A stretch of DNA of 64,000 nt from Chloroflexota bacterium (GTDB taxonomy: Bacteria > Chloroflexota > Anaerolineae > Anaerolineales > UBA4823): contig JAKOUW010000016.1 in the NCBI GenBank assembly GCA_029782365.1, positions 1 through 64,000 of the forward strand, in the 5' to 3' direction. The notes under the pieces are model-generated. The model made no database searches. It was not told the origin of the DNA and was given only the letters and a program-made list of their open reading frames with translations. A program made the translations under genes and the position numbers. Each line of letters opens with the position of its first letter. Position 1 is the stretch's first letter. This document shows positions 34,136 to 42,828 of this stretch, one piece after another.

Positions 34136-34141
34136 TATAAT
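34136..34141 (+). promoter_or_regulatory. -10 element directly before a start codon
   Basis: TATAAT ends 6 nt before the ATG at 34148, so the predicted transcript would start on or next to the A of the ATG. No ribosome site is present. Confidence 0.5.
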
Positions 34142-34147
34142 AGCTTT

Positions 34148-34612
34148 ATGCGCCTGCCGACCACAATAAAAATTTTCCTGATCATGGTGTACGAAATCCT
34201 GGTGGTTGCCAGCCTCGTGATTGCGGTGCGCTGGCTCTCGGACAACCACCCTGCCCCGCTCCTGCGCGGCGCGGCTTTTCTGTTGGGCATGAGCCTGTTC
34301 ATGCCGCCGCTCATGCTCTCAATTTACCTGCCATACCGCCGGCCGGGCTGGCTGTCTGCTGTGCAAAATCAGGGCTTACCGGCCCGCGGCGTGGTCCTGG
34401 TGAACACCCAACGCGGCGATTACTGGCGCCCTCAAGATTTCAGACGGTACGTTCGGTTAACGGTGCGCGTCGAACTGGAAGGAAAGCCTGCTTACCAGGC
34501 CAGCCTGACCTGCCGCCTGGACCAGGCGCAGGGCCTGCAGCCTGGCGCGGCAGTCTTGTTACGCTGTGATCCAACCAATCCCCAGCAGGTTGCTTTGTCA
34601 GAAAACCAATAG
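34148..34612 (+). CDS. Two-TM membrane protein with C-terminal beta domain
   Basis: 154 residues: two membrane segments (IFLIMVYEILVVASLVIAV; AAFLLGMSLFMPPLMLSIYL), then a soluble part with LEGKPAYQASLTCRL and PGAAVLLRCDPTNPQQVAL. The latter resembles the beta region of DUF3592-like proteins (positions describing a value and its limits), but the match is weak. Possibly expressed from a leaderless mRNA. It converges on the next gene. Confidence 0.65.
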   Translation: MRLPTTIKIFLIMVYEILVVASLVIAVRWLSDNHPAPLLRGAAFLLGMSLFMPPLMLSIYLPYRRPGWLSAVQNQGLPARGVVLVNTQRGDYWRPQDFRRYVRLTVRVELEGKPAYQASLTCRLDQAQGLQPGAAVLLRCDPTNPQQVALSENQ

Positions 34613-34621
34613 TGCGCTGTT

Positions 34622-35500
34622 TTAGCCACGCAGCGCCAGGCGTATCGCATCTGACAGGCTGGGATGCTCCAGCCCGCGCCCAATCTCCCAGGTTTCTGAA
34701 TGGCTTACCTGTCTGCCCGGAGGAACGCTTTCTAGGGGGCCTAACGATTCCAACTCAAGAAATTGGTGATTGCAGTACATCTCAGCGTTGCAATTGAAAT
34801 CCGGATGCACTTTGCCAGCATTGACCGTAAAAGTCTTGCGGAATAGAATACCGCTGCGGTAATAGCCCAACCAACCGTGCGTGTTGAAATAGCCAATTTT
34901 AAACGGCCTGGCAGGCGGAGTTGTTTCAAAAACAATACAACTGGCGTGCATTTGCAGCCGGCTGTCATCCAGGCGGGTGTAGGGCCACAGCGAAATGGAA
35001 CAGTTGGGCAGCAGCCCAGCCGGGTCAGCGTTGCCCTCTGGCAGGGGCAGAACAGCCAACCCACCCAGGGCCAGTTGAGTGATCGCCCATGGCGCAAACT
35101 GCACTGGCCAGACGTTATGGTTGACCAGGGTGTGCTCCAACGTCAGCGCCGGGCGGTCCGGCGCGAGGCGCACGCTGATGGATTTGCCGATCCCTGTGTG
35201 TGGTTCCTTCTCGACCCACAGGCGCACGCCATCGGTTAACTGCTCGACCTGCACACCGCTGTCATCGGGTTCGTAGGTGCGCGGCGTCGCCTCGGGGGAA
35301 TGCCACAGGCGGTGACCGCCAAGCATCAGATAGCGGCCCCACTCCGTTGGAATTTGCACCCCCGGCAGTTCAGCCAACAAATTCACGTTCGAGCCAGCCA
35401 GGAAGAGGCGCACCAGGCGTGGTCCGGCGTTGGTGAGATATTCCAGGCGTAAGAAGCCATTGTCAATGGTTTGCGATTCATATTCGTAATAAACGCTCAA
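34622..35500 (-). CDS. Galactose mutarotase-like fold protein (DUF4380-like)
   Basis: 292 residues. I choose a TTG at 35500 because AAGGAG lies 7 nt upstream; an ATG at 35530 has no ribosome site. Conserved-looking pieces are NGFLRLEYLTNAGPRLVRLF, GGHRLWHSPEATPRTYEPDD and LEHTLVNHNVWPVQFAPWAI, fitting the aldose-epimerase-like beta-sandwich of DUF4380 proteins. Role in carbohydrate binding is inferred only from fold. Stands alone, divergent from the aldo/keto reductase gene. Confidence 0.65.
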   Translation of the reverse strand: MSVYYEYESQTIDNGFLRLEYLTNAGPRLVRLFLAGSNVNLLAELPGVQIPTEWGRYLMLGGHRLWHSPEATPRTYEPDDSGVQVEQLTDGVRLWVEKEPHTGIGKSISVRLAPDRPALTLEHTLVNHNVWPVQFAPWAITQLALGGLAVLPLPEGNADPAGLLPNCSISLWPYTRLDDSRLQMHASCIVFETTPPARPFKIGYFNTHGWLGYYRSGILFRKTFTVNAGKVHPDFNCNAEMYCNHQFLELESLGPLESVPPGRQVSHSETWEIGRGLEHPSLSDAIRLALRG

Positions 35501-35673
35501 GCCGCGACTCCTTGGAAAATCGGTGACCATATGGGTCAATGAATGGATTCAATTATATAACGTTACCTCCGACTCCTGAGTGTAATTCGATGATTAAATT
35601 GCCCAAATGCTGAAATTAATGTATGATTACTGGTGACAATCAAATATACCAACCAAAAAAATTGGATAAGCAC

Positions 35674-36660
35674 ATGCAATATCGCGAATTTGGAAGAACC
35701 GGCTGGAAAGTATCCGGCATCAGTTTTGGCGCCTGGGCCATTGGAGGCACCTGGGGACCGGTGGAAGACGCCACATCGCTGCAGGCATTGAACCGCGCTC
35801 TAGACCTGGGAGTCAACTTCTTTGACACCGCCGATGTGTATGGCGACGGGCGCAGTGAGCGCCTGTTGGCCAAATTACGCAAAGCCCGCAAAGACACTCC
35901 CTTTTACATCGTCACCAAAGCCGGCAGGCGCCTTAATCCCCACACCGCTGATGGCTACAACCGCCAGAACCTGACTGCTTTTATCCACCGCAGCCTGAAA
36001 AACCTGGACACCGACTGTCTGGATCTGGTTCAACTGCACTGCCCGCCGACCGAGGTCTATTACCGGCCCGAGGTATTCGGTGTGCTGGATGACCTGAAAC
36101 AGCAGGGCAAAATCCAGAATTACGGCATCTCAGTCGAAAAAGTCGAAGAAGCGCTCAAAGGGATCGAATATCCTGGTGTGCAGTCGGTGCAGATCATCTT
36201 CAATATTTTCCGCCAGCGCCCGGCTGAGCTGTTTTTCCGCGAGGCTGAGCGCCGTAAAGTGGGCATCTTGGCGCGCGTTCCGCTGGCCTCAGGCCTATTG
36301 ACCGGCAAGTTCAGCCAGGCCTCCACTTTTGCCGCAGATGACCACCGCCGCTTCAACCGGCAGGGAGAAGCTTTCGACCGCGGCGAAACCTTCTCTGGCG
36401 TGGACTATGAGACGGGTTTGCAAACCGTAGCGGAGCTGCGCAACCTGGTTCCCAGCGGCGTGAGCCTGGCGCAGTTTGCGCTGCGCTGGATTTTGATGTT
36501 CCCCGCGGTCAGTTGCGCCATCCCTGGCGGCAAAACACCTCAGCAAGTCGAGGAAAATGTACGCGCTGCCGATTTGCCGGCGATTACCCCAGAGACGATG
36601 CACAAGGTGGCCGCGCTGTACGAGGAGCGCATCCGCCCCCTGGTGCACCACTATTGGTAA
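35674..36660 (+). CDS. Aldo/keto reductase
   Basis: 328 residues from the ATG at 35674. Catalytic tetrad visible: Asp and Tyr in FFDTADVYGDG, Lys in VTKAGRR, His in VQLHCPP. NADPH-binding-like CAIPGGKTPQQVEENVRA near the C-terminus. Family members reduce carbonyls with NADPH; substrate unknown. It ends 6 nt before the comM gene, so the two are probably co-transcribed. Confidence 0.9.
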   Translation: MQYREFGRTGWKVSGISFGAWAIGGTWGPVEDATSLQALNRALDLGVNFFDTADVYGDGRSERLLAKLRKARKDTPFYIVTKAGRRLNPHTADGYNRQNLTAFIHRSLKNLDTDCLDLVQLHCPPTEVYYRPEVFGVLDDLKQQGKIQNYGISVEKVEEALKGIEYPGVQSVQIIFNIFRQRPAELFFREAERRKVGILARVPLASGLLTGKFSQASTFAADDHRRFNRQGEAFDRGETFSGVDYETGLQTVAELRNLVPSGVSLAQFALRWILMFPAVSCAIPGGKTPQQVEENVRAADLPAITPETMHKVAALYEERIRPLVHHYW

Positions 36661-36666
36661 AGCGGG

Positions 36667-38211
36667 ATGCTGGCGCGCGTCTATTCCTGTGCAGTCATCG
36701 GGCTGGAAGGCGTGGTGGTATGCGTCGAAGTGGATACCGCTGACGGATTGCCTGGAGTGTCTATTGTCGGCCTGCCGGACGCCGCTGTGCAGGAAAGCCG
36801 CGAGCGGGTGCAGGCAGCCATAAAAAACACCGGCCTGCCGTTCCCGCGCAAACGTATCATCGTCAACCTGGCGCCGGCTTCTGTGCGCAAAGAAGGCCCG
36901 GCTTACGACCTGCCCATCGCTTTGGGTGTGTTGATCATGCTGGGGCTGCTGCCGCCCGAGGCTGCCGAAGGCGCCCTGGTGGTCGGCGAGCTTTCGCTGG
37001 ACGGCAGTGTGCGCCATGCCCGGGGTGTGCTGCCCATGGCCGCTGTGGCACGCGCCGAGGGCTTTAAACGCCTTTTTGTACCCTCCAGCGATGCCGCCGA
37101 AGCCGCCCTCGTTCCTGGCTTAGAAATTGTGCCGATTGCTTCGCTGCTCGACCTGTTCAACCACCTGAACGGCTCACAGCCTATCCTGGCCCGAGAGCTG
37201 ATCACCGCCGAGCAACTGCCCGCCCTGCCAACCACCGACTTTCAAGAGATCAAGGGGCAGGAACATGTCAAGCGCGCCCTGGAGGTGGCGGCCTCTGGAG
37301 GGCACAATGTCCTGATGATCGGGCCACCTGGCTCGGGCAAGACTTTGCTGGCGCGCTCGCTGCCCGGCATCCTGCCCACTATGAGCATCGAAGAAGCGCT
37401 GGATGTGACCCGCATTTACTCGGTTGCCGACCAGCTCCCGTCGAATACACCGCTCGTGCGCACACGCCCGTTCCGCTCACCGCATCACACCATCAGCCAC
37501 GCCGGGTTGGTGGGCGGCGGCAACTGGCCTCATCCAGGGGAAATCTCGTTGGCGCACCGCGGCGTGCTTTTCTTAGACGAACTCCCCGAGTTTGGGCCGC
37601 GCGTCCTGGAAGTAATGCGCCAGCCGGTCGAGGATAAAATCGTCACCATCTCGCGTGCCCAGGGTTCGCTGACATTTCCCGCCAATTTCATGCTGGTTGC
37701 CGCCATGAACCCCTGCCCGTGCGGCTATTACGGCGATCTGTTAAAAGCCTGCACTTGCTCGGCGGGCATGGTCACCAAGTACCAGAAACGGATTTCTGGC
37801 CCCCTGCTCGACCGCATCGACATCCATATCGAAGTGCCGCGCGTCGATTACGAAAAACTCAGCGAGCGCCGCCTGGGTGAAACCTCAGCCGCCATCCGCC
37901 AGCGAGTGGAAAGAGCCCGCCAGACCCAGCGCCAGCGCTTTGCGGGAGAGAAACCTGGCGAGGGAGAAGTCTCCCCCGTGACCTGCAACGCCGATATGCG
38001 CCCCGGCGAAGTGCGTAAATACTGCGAGCTGGATGATACCGGGCGCAGTTTGATGAAGACAGCCATGAACCAGCTCCAGTTATCGGCGCGCGCTTACCAT
38101 CGGGTGCTCAAGCTGGCGCGCACCATCGCCGACCTGGCGGGGAGCAGCGTGATCGGCCCGTCGCATCTGGCGGAGGCGCTGCAGTACCGGCCGAAGTTGA
38201 TGTTGGGGTAA
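36667..38211 (+). CDS. comM: YifB/ComM-family Mg chelatase-like AAA ATPase
   Basis: 514 residues, full length. N-terminal Lon-S5-like domain (VEVDTADGLPGVSIVGLPD, SLDGSVRHARGVLPMA), AAA core with Walker A MIGPPGSGKTLLAR and Walker B GVLFLDELPEF, the cysteine cluster MNPCPCGYYGD plus CTCS, and a C-terminal Mg-chelatase-type helical domain. ComM acts as a hexameric helicase in branch migration during natural transformation. Two decayed copies of its 3' region lie 18.7 and 21.4 kb downstream on the same strand. Confidence 0.93.
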   Translation: MLARVYSCAVIGLEGVVVCVEVDTADGLPGVSIVGLPDAAVQESRERVQAAIKNTGLPFPRKRIIVNLAPASVRKEGPAYDLPIALGVLIMLGLLPPEAAEGALVVGELSLDGSVRHARGVLPMAAVARAEGFKRLFVPSSDAAEAALVPGLEIVPIASLLDLFNHLNGSQPILARELITAEQLPALPTTDFQEIKGQEHVKRALEVAASGGHNVLMIGPPGSGKTLLARSLPGILPTMSIEEALDVTRIYSVADQLPSNTPLVRTRPFRSPHHTISHAGLVGGGNWPHPGEISLAHRGVLFLDELPEFGPRVLEVMRQPVEDKIVTISRAQGSLTFPANFMLVAAMNPCPCGYYGDLLKACTCSAGMVTKYQKRISGPLLDRIDIHIEVPRVDYEKLSERRLGETSAAIRQRVERARQTQRQRFAGEKPGEGEVSPVTCNADMRPGEVRKYCELDDTGRSLMKTAMNQLQLSARAYHRVLKLARTIADLAGSSVIGPSHLAEALQYRPKLMLG

Positions 38212-38430
38212 GTAAGAATCTTAATCTTAATGTAGACCATAAGATTAATCAGGATGGGATTGATTTTATTAGAAATATGATGTAAACAGTTTTACAGAAT
38301 AATCTGTGGCAATATTTCCCGGCATTGAGCTGCACAGATAATTCTATCGCTCCGGCATACGCGGCTTCCACCGCCGCGCGATCTTATTACCTGGTAGAAT
38401 CCCTGCCCGGTTGTCCCGGAACCAACAAGA
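38212..38430. other. Intergenic region between convergent genes
   Basis: Contains a 9-bp inverted repeat (TTAATCTTA at 38221-38229, TAAGATTAA at 38240-38248) directly after the comM stop, without a T-run. No gene recognised. Confidence 0.5.
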
Positions 38431-39171
38431 TTAAGCGATCAGGATGGCAGCAGCGAGAGATGCGCCCCCTGCCAGCGCCAGCCACCAATCCAGGCTTCCA
38501 ATCCGAACCGTAACTTTGCGGCACAATTCCGGGCGGAAGGCGCGCACTTCAGCGGCCAGGACAATTTCATCCGCATGGCGCAGCGTATTCGCCAGGATGG
38601 TCAACAGCAGCAGTTGCAGACCGCGCCAGGCCTGGGCGCGCAGGCCGCCGCGCATCCGCAGGCTGTGCCAGGCCTGCGCGCCAGAGCGGCGTAAATCGGG
38701 CAGCAGGTTGGCTGCCACGCCAATCGAAAAACCGAGCCCGTGAAAACCGGTGCGCTCCAGTAAGCCGGCAACTTCGATGATATTGACAAATCCTGCCAGA
38801 CCATCGGCTGCCAATAGGATCACTATGGCGCGGATGGTCATCTGAACACCGCTCAACACCGCGGCAGATGAGATGCTGAATCCCGCCAGCGCCCAATTTG
38901 CCCCTCCAGCCGGGACCCCAAAAAATATATTCATCAAAAAGAGACTGATTAACACCACAATCCAGCGCAGCTTCAGCAAGCGCCGGATGGCGGCCGGGTA
39001 GCAGCCGCCCAACACAATCACAACGATGGCCGCCGCGAAGATTCCCCGGCTGGCCGGCAGGAGCATCACAACGCCAACGGCCCATAAGAATATGGACAGG
39101 TGACCCAGACTCCCTACCAGGAGTCTGGGTTGTGGATTGACAATCAGGGCAGCTTCAGCCTGCTTCAGCAT
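38431..39171 (-). CDS. ECF transporter T component (EcfT/CbiQ-like)
   Basis: 246 residues, about five membrane segments. The two cytoplasmic coupling motifs are present in LRMRGGLR and LAAEVRAFRP (the family Ala/Met-Arg-Gly pair). Last gene of the ECF operon; its ATG overlaps the upstream stop by one base (TAATG). It would join the fused double ATPase to the substrate-binding S component. Confidence 0.85.
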   Translation of the reverse strand: MLKQAEAALIVNPQPRLLVGSLGHLSIFLWAVGVVMLLPASRGIFAAAIVVIVLGGCYPAAIRRLLKLRWIVVLISLFLMNIFFGVPAGGANWALAGFSISSAAVLSGVQMTIRAIVILLAADGLAGFVNIIEVAGLLERTGFHGLGFSIGVAANLLPDLRRSGAQAWHSLRMRGGLRAQAWRGLQLLLLTILANTLRHADEIVLAAEVRAFRPELCRKVTVRIGSLDWWLALAGGASLAAAILIA

Positions 39172-39614
39172 TATGGCATTGCGACAATCTGAGTTAACTT
39201 GCGCGGGTTCAGCTTGCCTGACTCGTTGGGGAGCACCATCGAGAAAGGCGCTTCATCTTCAGTCAGTGCAGAGCCATCAGCCCGTGCGTAAGCCACCATG
39301 GTGTCTTCACGGTTGAAAAGAGCCGCATCGTAATTGGCAGTAAAGCCATCTGTGGCTACTGCTTTGACCGCAGCCAGGCCGGCCGGGTCGATGCCTGCAT
39401 CTTTGAGCAGCACAGTCAGCGTGACGCCAACATACGCCACACCCTTGAATGTGCCCTGAACCTTTCCCAGCGCTTTCAAGTCATCGGCTGAGTACGACTT
39501 TTCGATATTACCATTGGAAACTTTCAAAACCGCGCCGGCCGGTTTTTGCGCCTGCGGTGCACAGGCGGTCATAACCAGAATACAGACCAATGCAAGCAGT
39601 ACAAAGCGTTTCAT
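39171..39614 (-). CDS. Lipoprotein with SUOX-like (molybdopterin-binding fold) domain
   Basis: 147 residues, ATG at 39614. Signal peptide with lipobox LVMTAC. The domain (VLKVSNGNIEKSYSADDLKA, KGVAYVGVTLTVLLKDAG, VKAVATDGFTANY, MVLPNESGKLN) resembles short versions of the sulfite-oxidase-type molybdopterin-binding fold, though the catalytic cysteine is not evident. In an ECF operon behind a probable Moco riboswitch, it may present a molybdenum or pterin ligand to the transporter; this is inference. Confidence 0.72.
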   Translation of the reverse strand: MKRFVLLALVCILVMTACAPQAQKPAGAVLKVSNGNIEKSYSADDLKALGKVQGTFKGVAYVGVTLTVLLKDAGIDPAGLAAVKAVATDGFTANYDAALFNREDTMVAYARADGSALTEDEAPFSMVLPNESGKLNPRKLTQIVAMP

Positions 39615-39635
39615 GAACAATCTCCTAAAGAAAAG

Positions 39636-40244
39636 TTATAATCCAACCGGCTCGGACAACGTCCAACCCAGTCGAATTTGTAAAATATTGCCCAGTTTCC
39701 ATGCCATCCAACCGCCAAGGCCTCCGATCATGAGGTGCAGCGCCACCACTGCCAAAACAATCCCCAGAGCGGCCTGGCTGGGCAAGCCGAAGAGGCGGCC
39801 GCCGGTGTCGAGCAAATCCAACCAGACGACCAACAGATTGCGTCCGAACAGTAGGATGCCTGTCACAAACGGTTGGATCACCGTCCATAGCGCGGCTCCG
39901 GCGCAAGCAAAGACAAAAGGCAGCAACGCCGGCCTGGGGAAAAGATCTAGGATAAGCTCAGCGATGACAGCTTCACTGAGAATGCCTACCATTGGCCCGA
40001 TCAAAACATTGCCTATGCTGAATAATTTCAACACCATAGCGATCACGCCGATAAAAATCGTCGTGCCCCGCTTTGGAACAAATAGTCTGCCGATTGCGAC
40101 AATCATCACGCCAAGCACAGACAGCATCGTACCCGCCAGGGGGAAATGGATCGCATGGAACACAGAGCCCAAGCTGATTTCAACCAATCCCCATAACGCC
40201 CCAAATACAGCCATAATCACCAGTTCACGGGTTGAAAATCTCAT
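39636..40244 (-). CDS. ECF transporter S component
   Basis: 202 residues, six membrane segments. N-terminal STRELVIMAVFGALWGLVEI is typical of S components. No assignable vitamin-specific motif (not BioY, ThiT or RibU by eye), so the ligand is open. Operon context with the Moco riboswitch and a SUOX-fold lipoprotein points to a molybdenum-related ligand. Located 15 nt after the ATPase gene. Confidence 0.8.
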   Translation of the reverse strand: MRFSTRELVIMAVFGALWGLVEISLGSVFHAIHFPLAGTMLSVLGVMIVAIGRLFVPKRGTTIFIGVIAMVLKLFSIGNVLIGPMVGILSEAVIAELILDLFPRPALLPFVFACAGAALWTVIQPFVTGILLFGRNLLVVWLDLLDTGGRLFGLPSQAALGIVLAVVALHLMIGGLGGWMAWKLGNILQIRLGWTLSEPVGL

Positions 40245-40259
40245 TCTAACTCCTCTCAG

Positions 40260-41792
40260 TTAAACACCTGCCGGCTTGGCGAATCTGGAAACCAACCTGC
40301 GCCTAAAATTAGAATCCGGCATAATCTGGTTCGCTCGCCGCACTTTGCCTTTCGATACCGGGCTTATTTTTCCATCCAACACGATCCGGCCGGCCTCGAT
40401 CAAAATAACCCGCCGCGCAAAGTGATGAACCAGTTTGTAGTCATGGGTGATGAGCAGAATTGCAGCGCCTTGCCGGTTCAGGCGCTCCAGGCACTCCATT
40501 AATTGTGTCAGATGGCGCCAATCCTGGCCAAGGGTGGGCTCATCCAAAATGACCAGCCTGGGACGCAGCGCGATACACGCAGCCAGGGCAGTCCGCTGCT
40601 GTTGGCCAATCGACAGCGAGAACGGGCGCCGCGCGCTCAGGTGAAGCAGATCGGCATTTTCCAGAGTCTGGTGGTGAACCGCCGCATCAAAAAGACGATA
40701 ATTTCGCGGGCCAAATGCAACTTCTTCCGCGACCGAATCGGTGAAGAGCTGATCAGCCGGGTTTTGGAAAAGCAGGGCAATATCGAGCCCGGGGCGCGGG
40801 CGAGCAGTCCCCGCCAGGCGCACTTTGCCGGAGACCGGCTTGAGCAATCCTGCTGCCACCAGGGCCAAGGTGGATTTACCCGCGCCGTTGTCGCCAACCA
40901 GGGCGCTGAATTCGCCGGGATAAATATTCAAGTTCACACCGCGGATCACGGCCTGCCCGTCATAGCCAGCGGTGACATCCGTAAGCTGGAGGAGGGGCGG
41001 CTGCCCAGCCGGTTGGGGCTCCTCCGGAATCAGTAAGCCAGACCAATCTGTCAGGGCTTCCACTGTCGGCCGCCGCAGGCCGTAGGTATGGAGCAAGGCT
41101 TGATTGCCCAGCTTTTCATCAAAATTTCCATAGGCCGCCAGGCGGCCTGCGTCCAAAACCAGAACCTTGTCGGCGATGCGCCGGACTTCTGCCAGACGGT
41201 GTTCAATGATCACAATCGTCAGGCCAGTTTGGCGCTGCAGTTTCGACAGCGCGGAAATGACGTTTTGCGTCCCAGGGACATCCAGGGAGGCCGTAGGCTC
41301 ATCGAGCACCAGTACGGCAGGCCGCATGGCCAGCGCGGCGGCGATCGCCACGCGTTGGATTTGCCCTCCCGAGAGGTTGGCGGGCCTTTGAGCGCGCAGG
41401 GCAGCCAGCCCCACCGCATCCAGCGCCCATTGGACGCGCTCGGCCACTTTTTCTGGGCTCAAACCAAGATTGCGCGGCCCAAAAGCAATTTCATCGTCCA
41501 CCCGCAAATGGAAAAGATGCGTCCGCGGGTTTTGAAACACAATCCCCACTGACTGCGCCGTGAGCGCCGGCGAGTTGTGGAGCACATCCATGCCTGCAAC
41601 CTGCACCGAACCCTCCACCCGGGCCGGCTGAGTGTTAGGGATAATTCCGGCCAAAACTCGCGCCAGTGTGGATTTGCCACAGCCGGATAAGCCGGTGACC
41701 ACCAGGCATTCGCCAGGCTCCACATCGAATGAAACATCTTGCAGGGCTGTATTCGCTCCGTAGGCAACGGTCAAGCCGGACACGTGTATCAT
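40260..41792 (-). CDS. ECF transporter fused double ATPase
   Basis: 510 residues from the ATG at 41792, which overlaps the upstream stop as ATGA. Two complete ABC domains: first Walker A GLSGCGKST, signature NLSGGQIQRVAIA, Walker B VLVLDEPTASLDV; second Walker A GDNGAGKST, signature variant SLSIGQQQRTALA, Walker B LVILDEPTLGQDW. EcfA1 and EcfA2 are usually separate genes; fused forms also occur. The second signature deviates (SIGQ), suggesting asymmetric ATP use. Confidence 0.9.
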   Translation of the reverse strand: MIHVSGLTVAYGANTALQDVSFDVEPGECLVVTGLSGCGKSTLARVLAGIIPNTQPARVEGSVQVAGMDVLHNSPALTAQSVGIVFQNPRTHLFHLRVDDEIAFGPRNLGLSPEKVAERVQWALDAVGLAALRAQRPANLSGGQIQRVAIAAALAMRPAVLVLDEPTASLDVPGTQNVISALSKLQRQTGLTIVIIEHRLAEVRRIADKVLVLDAGRLAAYGNFDEKLGNQALLHTYGLRRPTVEALTDWSGLLIPEEPQPAGQPPLLQLTDVTAGYDGQAVIRGVNLNIYPGEFSALVGDNGAGKSTLALVAAGLLKPVSGKVRLAGTARPRPGLDIALLFQNPADQLFTDSVAEEVAFGPRNYRLFDAAVHHQTLENADLLHLSARRPFSLSIGQQQRTALAACIALRPRLVILDEPTLGQDWRHLTQLMECLERLNRQGAAILLITHDYKLVHHFARRVILIEAGRIVLDGKISPVSKGKVRRANQIMPDSNFRRRLVSRFAKPAGV

Positions 41793-42349
41793 GTCCTTGT
41801 CTCCGCACAGAGGTCTATGGTTTGGGCCCACGGCCAACGCTGGCGCGCTTTCGAAAGCAGCGATGGGCGAACCACGACCAGGCCGGGAGCCTTTTGCCAG
41901 GCATCGATCAACGCCAGGCCAGAGACCAGCCCCGCGCCGCGCTCAAACTCTAACAGGCCGGCTTCATCGAGGATCACAAAGTCGCACGCCTCAAGCCGCT
42001 CGAGAATTGAATTCCCCCAGGAAATAGTATCTGCGACCATCTGCCAGCTTGCGGTGCATAGGCTGCCGCATGCGCCTGGGTTAGGAAATGCCAAGCGGCG
42101 TTTCTCACCGCTGGTCACGTCCAGCAAATCGATCCCCACCTTTCGGCTTCCTTCAAAGACTGATGGTGAAACCAGGCCGCCAGGCCGCAGGCCATGGCGC
42201 ACGGCCATGTCCACCAATTCCAGGCACCAGCGGGTTTTTCCGGAACCGCTCTCCCCTGTAAGCAGCGCCAGGCCGGTTTGTTTTTGAGCGCACGAAAGAA
42301 AACTCGCCAAGAAGTCCCCTGGCGAGTGTAAATTAAATTGCAACGACAA
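41789..42349 (-). CDS. THEP1-like P-loop NTPase
   Basis: 186 residues, TTG start at 42349 (a second TTG at 42343 also fits the GGAAAGGAG ribosome site). Walker A GESGSGKTR, then VGGL-type loop GLVSPSVFEG and Walker B FVILDEAGLLEFERG, as in nucleoside-triphosphatase THEP1/DUF2478 proteins. DUF2478 proteins are often encoded near molybdenum genes. First gene of the ECF operon, directly behind the riboswitch. Confidence 0.8.
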   Translation of the reverse strand: MSLQFNLHSPGDFLASFLSCAQKQTGLALLTGESGSGKTRWCLELVDMAVRHGLRPGGLVSPSVFEGSRKVGIDLLDVTSGEKRRLAFPNPGACGSLCTASWQMVADTISWGNSILERLEACDFVILDEAGLLEFERGAGLVSGLALIDAWQKAPGLVVVRPSLLSKARQRWPWAQTIDLCAETRT

Positions 42350-42367
42350 TTTCTCCTTTCCAATTTC

Positions 42368-42385
42368 ATCCCGAAAAGCCGGGAT
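42368..42385 (-). promoter_or_regulatory. Hairpin exclusive with riboswitch closing stem
   Basis: ATCCCG (42385-42380) pairs with CGGGAT (42373-42368). Its first three bases are also the end of the riboswitch P1 strand, so the two helices compete. No T-run follows; the ribosome site GGAAAGGAG begins about 8 nt later, suggesting translational control. Confidence 0.5.
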
Positions 42386-42502
42386 TGCGGGAGGCCGCCT
42401 TGTTTCCGCAGCGACCCTATGCCTGATTGGTCATGGCCTTGGGCGGTAGGTCAACCAGGTCGGAGGATTTCGATCTCTCAGATGTTACCGTCACGCGCAA
42501 TC
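42383..42502 (-). ncRNA. Molybdenum cofactor (Moco) riboswitch
   Basis: On the minus strand the leader contains, in order, CTCCGACCTGG, GGCCATGACCAAT, GGGTCGC and GCGGAAACAAGGCGG followed by CCTCCCG, a conserved-block arrangement I recognise as the Moco RNA motif (compare CTGGGTCAAC, GGCCGTGACAAT and GCCTCCCG in the E. coli moaA leader). A 7-bp closing stem is possible: GATTGCG (42502-42496) with CGCAATC (42389-42383). It lies between a good promoter and the THEP1/ECF genes. Identification is by motif recall; a covariance search would settle it. Confidence 0.8.
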
Positions 42503-42521
42503 ACCTGAATAAGTTGTTCTG

Positions 42522-42550
42522 ATTATAGCGATCCGGCCGCGCCCTTACAA
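42522..42550 (-). promoter_or_regulatory. Promoter of the Moco-riboswitch/ECF operon
   Basis: TTGTAA (42545-42550), 17-nt spacer, perfect TATAAT (42522-42527) on the minus strand, starting transcription about 13 nt before the riboswitch. Confidence 0.75.
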
Positions 42551-42608
42551 CACCCGTAAGTGGCATTTTCTCATCTCATCCTTCTGGGTGAGGCGGAGGC
42601 CGGGCAGC

Positions 42609-42827
42609 TTATTTTCGCAGTTCTTCGTTGACCTTCTTGATTTCGTCCAGCACGTCCAGCTCCGATTTAAGTTCATCGGTGAGGGACGAGAAATATGCTT
42701 TCAGGTTCCGGATCAGTTTGCCAGCTTCACGCGCTGTGCGCACCATTCGCTCTGGACCCAGCACAATCACCGCCAGCAGAAAAATGACGAACAGTTCATT
42801 CATCCCAATGCCAAATATCCGGTCCAT
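42609..42827 (-). CDS. tatB: Sec-independent translocase TatB-like protein
   Basis: 72 residues. FGIGMNELFVIFLLAVIVLG followed by PERMV is the TatB-type N-terminal membrane helix with its Glu and Gly-Pro hinge; an amphipathic helix and charged tail follow. Last gene of the molybdoenzyme operon, one base after tatC. It would hand twin-arginine substrates such as DmsA to TatC. Confidence 0.85.
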   Translation of the reverse strand: MDRIFGIGMNELFVIFLLAVIVLGPERMVRTAREAGKLIRNLKAYFSSLTDELKSELDVLDEIKKVNEELRK

Positions 42828-42828
42828 C

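Noticed and set aside
38221..38248. Inverted repeat after comM as an intrinsic terminator
   Set aside because: Stem is AT-rich and no T-run follows in the gene direction.
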